Source of the DNA: Candidatus Gastranaerophilales bacterium
Lineage (GTDB): Bacteria > Cyanobacteriota > Vampirovibrionia > Gastranaerophilales > Gastranaerophilaceae
Reading direction: 5' to 3'
DNA: 64,000 bases
NCBI GenBank assembly: GCA_944323155.1
Contig: CALURL010000008.1
Span: 19,595-83,594, forward strand
In this document: piece by piece, positions 63,130-64,000 of the stretch
Numbering within the stretch: the first letter of the stretch is position 1
Layout of the letters: the number at the start of each line of letters is the position of its first letter
Program-made: the position numbers and the translations under genes
The notes under the pieces: generated by a model
The model's input: only the letters and a program-made list of their open reading frames with translations
Told to the model about the DNA's origin: nothing
The model's database searches: none

Positions 63130-63157
63130 GTCATGCTGAACTTGTTTCAGCATCTTA
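63130..63157. repeat. Left hairpin inverted repeat of the GIY-YIG unit
   Basis: A 28-base element with stem-loop TGCTGAA-CTTGT-TTCAGCA between GTCA and TCTTA. The reverse complement of 63494-63521 matches it, except for paired stem changes that keep the base pairing. Confidence 0.85.
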
Positions 63158-63174
63158 CCAATGATAAATGTTTA

Positions 63175-63468
63175 TTATTTATCCCAATCCATTGATAAGT
63201 CTTTAAATTCAGGATTCATTTCTTTAATCAAATTTATTTTCCAATCTCTATGCCAGCGTTTTAATTGTTTTTCACGATTTAGAGCAATTTCAACAGAGTC
63301 TGTCAACTCATAATATACTAATCTATCAATATTATATTTTTTTGTAAAACCTTCAACAACTTTATTTTTGTGCTCCCAAACTCTTTTTTGCAAATTCCCA
63401 GTTACTCCAATATAAAAAGAGGTTTGTGAATAATTAGTCATTATATAGACAGCATAAGTTTTGTTCAT
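63175..63468 (-). CDS. Small GIY-YIG nuclease-family protein
   Basis: A 97-residue single-domain protein. The GIY-YIG core appears as YAVYIMTNYSQTSFYIGVTGNLQKRVWEH, with the later Arg/His and a Glu in YYELTDSVEIALNREKQLKRWHRDWK. This is the UPF0213/YhbQ-like stand-alone group, whose members cut or bind DNA but lack a known job. The gene is bracketed by hairpin inverted repeats, so it may be tied to spreading or maintaining that repeat. TATAAT lies six bases before the ATG, so it may be leaderless. Confidence 0.88.
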   Translation of the reverse strand: MNKTYAVYIMTNYSQTSFYIGVTGNLQKRVWEHKNKVVEGFTKKYNIDRLVYYELTDSVEIALNREKQLKRWHRDWKINLIKEMNPEFKDLSMDWDK

Positions 63469-63474
63469 AGACTA

Positions 63475-63480
63475 ATTATA
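63475..63480 (-). promoter_or_regulatory. -10 box of the GIY-YIG gene
   Basis: TATAAT on the minus strand, six bases before the ATG at 63468; no Shine-Dalgarno. No clear -35. Confidence 0.5.
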
Positions 63481-63493
63481 ACACGCCGCACGG

Positions 63494-63521
63494 TAAGATC
63501 CCGAAACAAGTTCGGGATGAC
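63494..63521. repeat. Right hairpin inverted repeat of the GIY-YIG unit
   Basis: A 28-base element with stem-loop TCCCGAA-ACAAG-TTCGGGA between TAAGA and TGAC. It is in inverted orientation to 63130-63157, with compensatory stem changes and the same loop. Confidence 0.85.
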
Positions 63522-63628
63522 AGCGTATTGTTAAGATTGCACTAAGACAAGCATACTTTCACCCTGAATTTAATTTATAGTCCTGCAATGTAACAAGCAC
63601 ACTAAGTTTGTAAGATAATGAAAGAAGT

Positions 63629-63656
63629 ATGTAGATTGGGCTTTCAGCCCAACAAA
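63629..63656. repeat. Dispersed hairpin repeat, type 1 (TTTCA loop), copy 2
   Basis: ATGTAGATTGGGC-TTTCA-GCCCAAC; matches 3433-3460 with one base different. Nothing coding nearby. Confidence 0.85.
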
Positions 63657-63748
63657 ACAATATTTTTGTAATATTAAGTCCTGATAAAGTCCATTTTCAA
63701 CCTATTAAAAAATCAATACAACACGACTTTTGATGGTTGTAATTTAGC

Positions 63749-63818
63749 AGTGTTGTTGGGCAAGTATGCCCAACCTACAGTTTATTGTATAGATAACGAA
63801 CCGGACATTAAAATACAA
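63749..63818. repeat. Dispersed hairpin repeat, type 2, copy 2
   Basis: Core GTTGGGC-AAGTAT-GCCCAAC, then the conserved tail with TTTATTGTATA, AACGAAC and TTAAAATACA, as at 35462-35530. Confidence 0.85.
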
Positions 63819-63829
63819 TTGTAAAAGAA

Positions 63830-63866
63830 CACATGGTTTGATTTCTTGTTCCACATGGTTTGATTT
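63830..63866 (+). repeat. Short direct repeat
   Basis: CACATGGTTTGATTT occurs at 63830-63844 and again at 63852-63866. No gene lies in 63469-63930; this region is filled by repeats. Confidence 0.6.
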
Positions 63867-63930
63867 TTTTGGGCAACTTGTTCTTTAAATTTTCTACAGT
63901 CTATTTCTTGTTTTTAATCTAAGTTATTCA

Positions 63931-64000
63931 TTAGCCCTGCATTTTATCAAGCAGGGTTTTAATTTCCATAATTTTTTCTTTAGCGATTTCAGAATCAGAA
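63931..64000 (-). CDS. C-terminal end of an unidentified gene, partial
   Basis: The minus strand from the window edge reads a helical, charged tail SDSEIAKEKIMEIKTLLDKMQ plus Gly and then TAA at 63931-63933. Too short to identify. A GC-containing hairpin (CCCTGC...GCAGGG) overlaps its 3' end. Confidence 0.5.
   Translation of the reverse strand, partial: SDSEIAKEKIMEIKTLLDKMQG

Overview
The window looks like a chromosome segment from a low-GC, diderm, fermentative bacterium. The best guess is a gut-associated Melainabacteria/Vampirovibrionia lineage (Gastranaerophilales-like), a non-photosynthetic relative of Cyanobacteria. This rests on family-level recognition, not on a search. Supporting points are the IctB/O-antigen-ligase-like and DUF4330 proteins, the GFTLAEVLITLGIIGVVAA pilin signature, several lineage-type hypotheticals, lipopolysaccharide heptose kinase, an MCE/MlaD protein, a Wza-like SLBB exporter, and the absence of any photosynthesis gene. 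The standard bacterial code fits everywhere. Many genes have a -10 box only 6-7 bases before the ATG, which suggests frequent leaderless transcription.

Layout. 1-3.5 kb: envelope genes on the minus strand (ligase/IctB-like partial, DUF4330, heptose-7-P kinase) and a type IV pilin-like gene behind a 10-G tract. 3.6-12.1 kb: central metabolism (nagA, deoB, ferredoxin, pckA, ilvD, a GlcF-type Fe-S protein, proC). 12.2-14.3 kb: rpmH-rnpA, an unknown gene, a HisJ-type PHP phosphatase and initiator tRNA-fMet, followed by a tyrosine recombinase. 15-16.2 kb: a decayed REP-associated transposase and an unknown gene. 16.3-26.6 kb: an operon of three exported proteins (hydrolase, cupin, double CMD domain), a DMT transporter, SIMPL protein, gdhA, a 21-cysteine exported protein, an SPL-family radical SAM enzyme, an MCE protein and a C_GCAxxG_C_C protein. 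26.6-33.7 kb: a full galactose (Leloir) locus galK-galE-galT, a sugar porter and galM. 33.7-38.2 kb: flavoprotein, uridine kinase, tRNA-Ser and aroA.

38.3-48.6 kb is an unusual run: two 2-hydroxyacyl-CoA-dehydratase-activase-like (DUF2229) proteins flanking a PHP phosphoesterase, a SPASM-type radical SAM gene with an in-frame 10-G tract, a large SLBB export protein, a lipid kinase, another radical SAM gene and a PAP2 phosphatase. 48.7-61.9 kb is a tightly overlapping minus-strand surface-polysaccharide operon. It holds an initiating sugar transferase, epimerase, glycosyltransferases, a B12-binding radical SAM enzyme, Wzy, a glycerophosphotransferase, Wzx, a TagD-Gfo/Idh fusion and Wzz. Together these suggest a glycerol-phosphate-decorated glycan made by the Wzx/Wzy route. 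62-64 kb: an SMR exporter, a lineage-type small protein, and a GIY-YIG gene bracketed by hairpin inverted repeats, then copies of two dispersed hairpin repeat families and the end of one more gene.

The strongest candidates for something new are the two G10 tracts with near-identical flanks at the start of a pilin gene (out of frame here) and a radical SAM gene (in frame here), the GIY-YIG/inverted-hairpin unit, and the activase-like/PHP pair.
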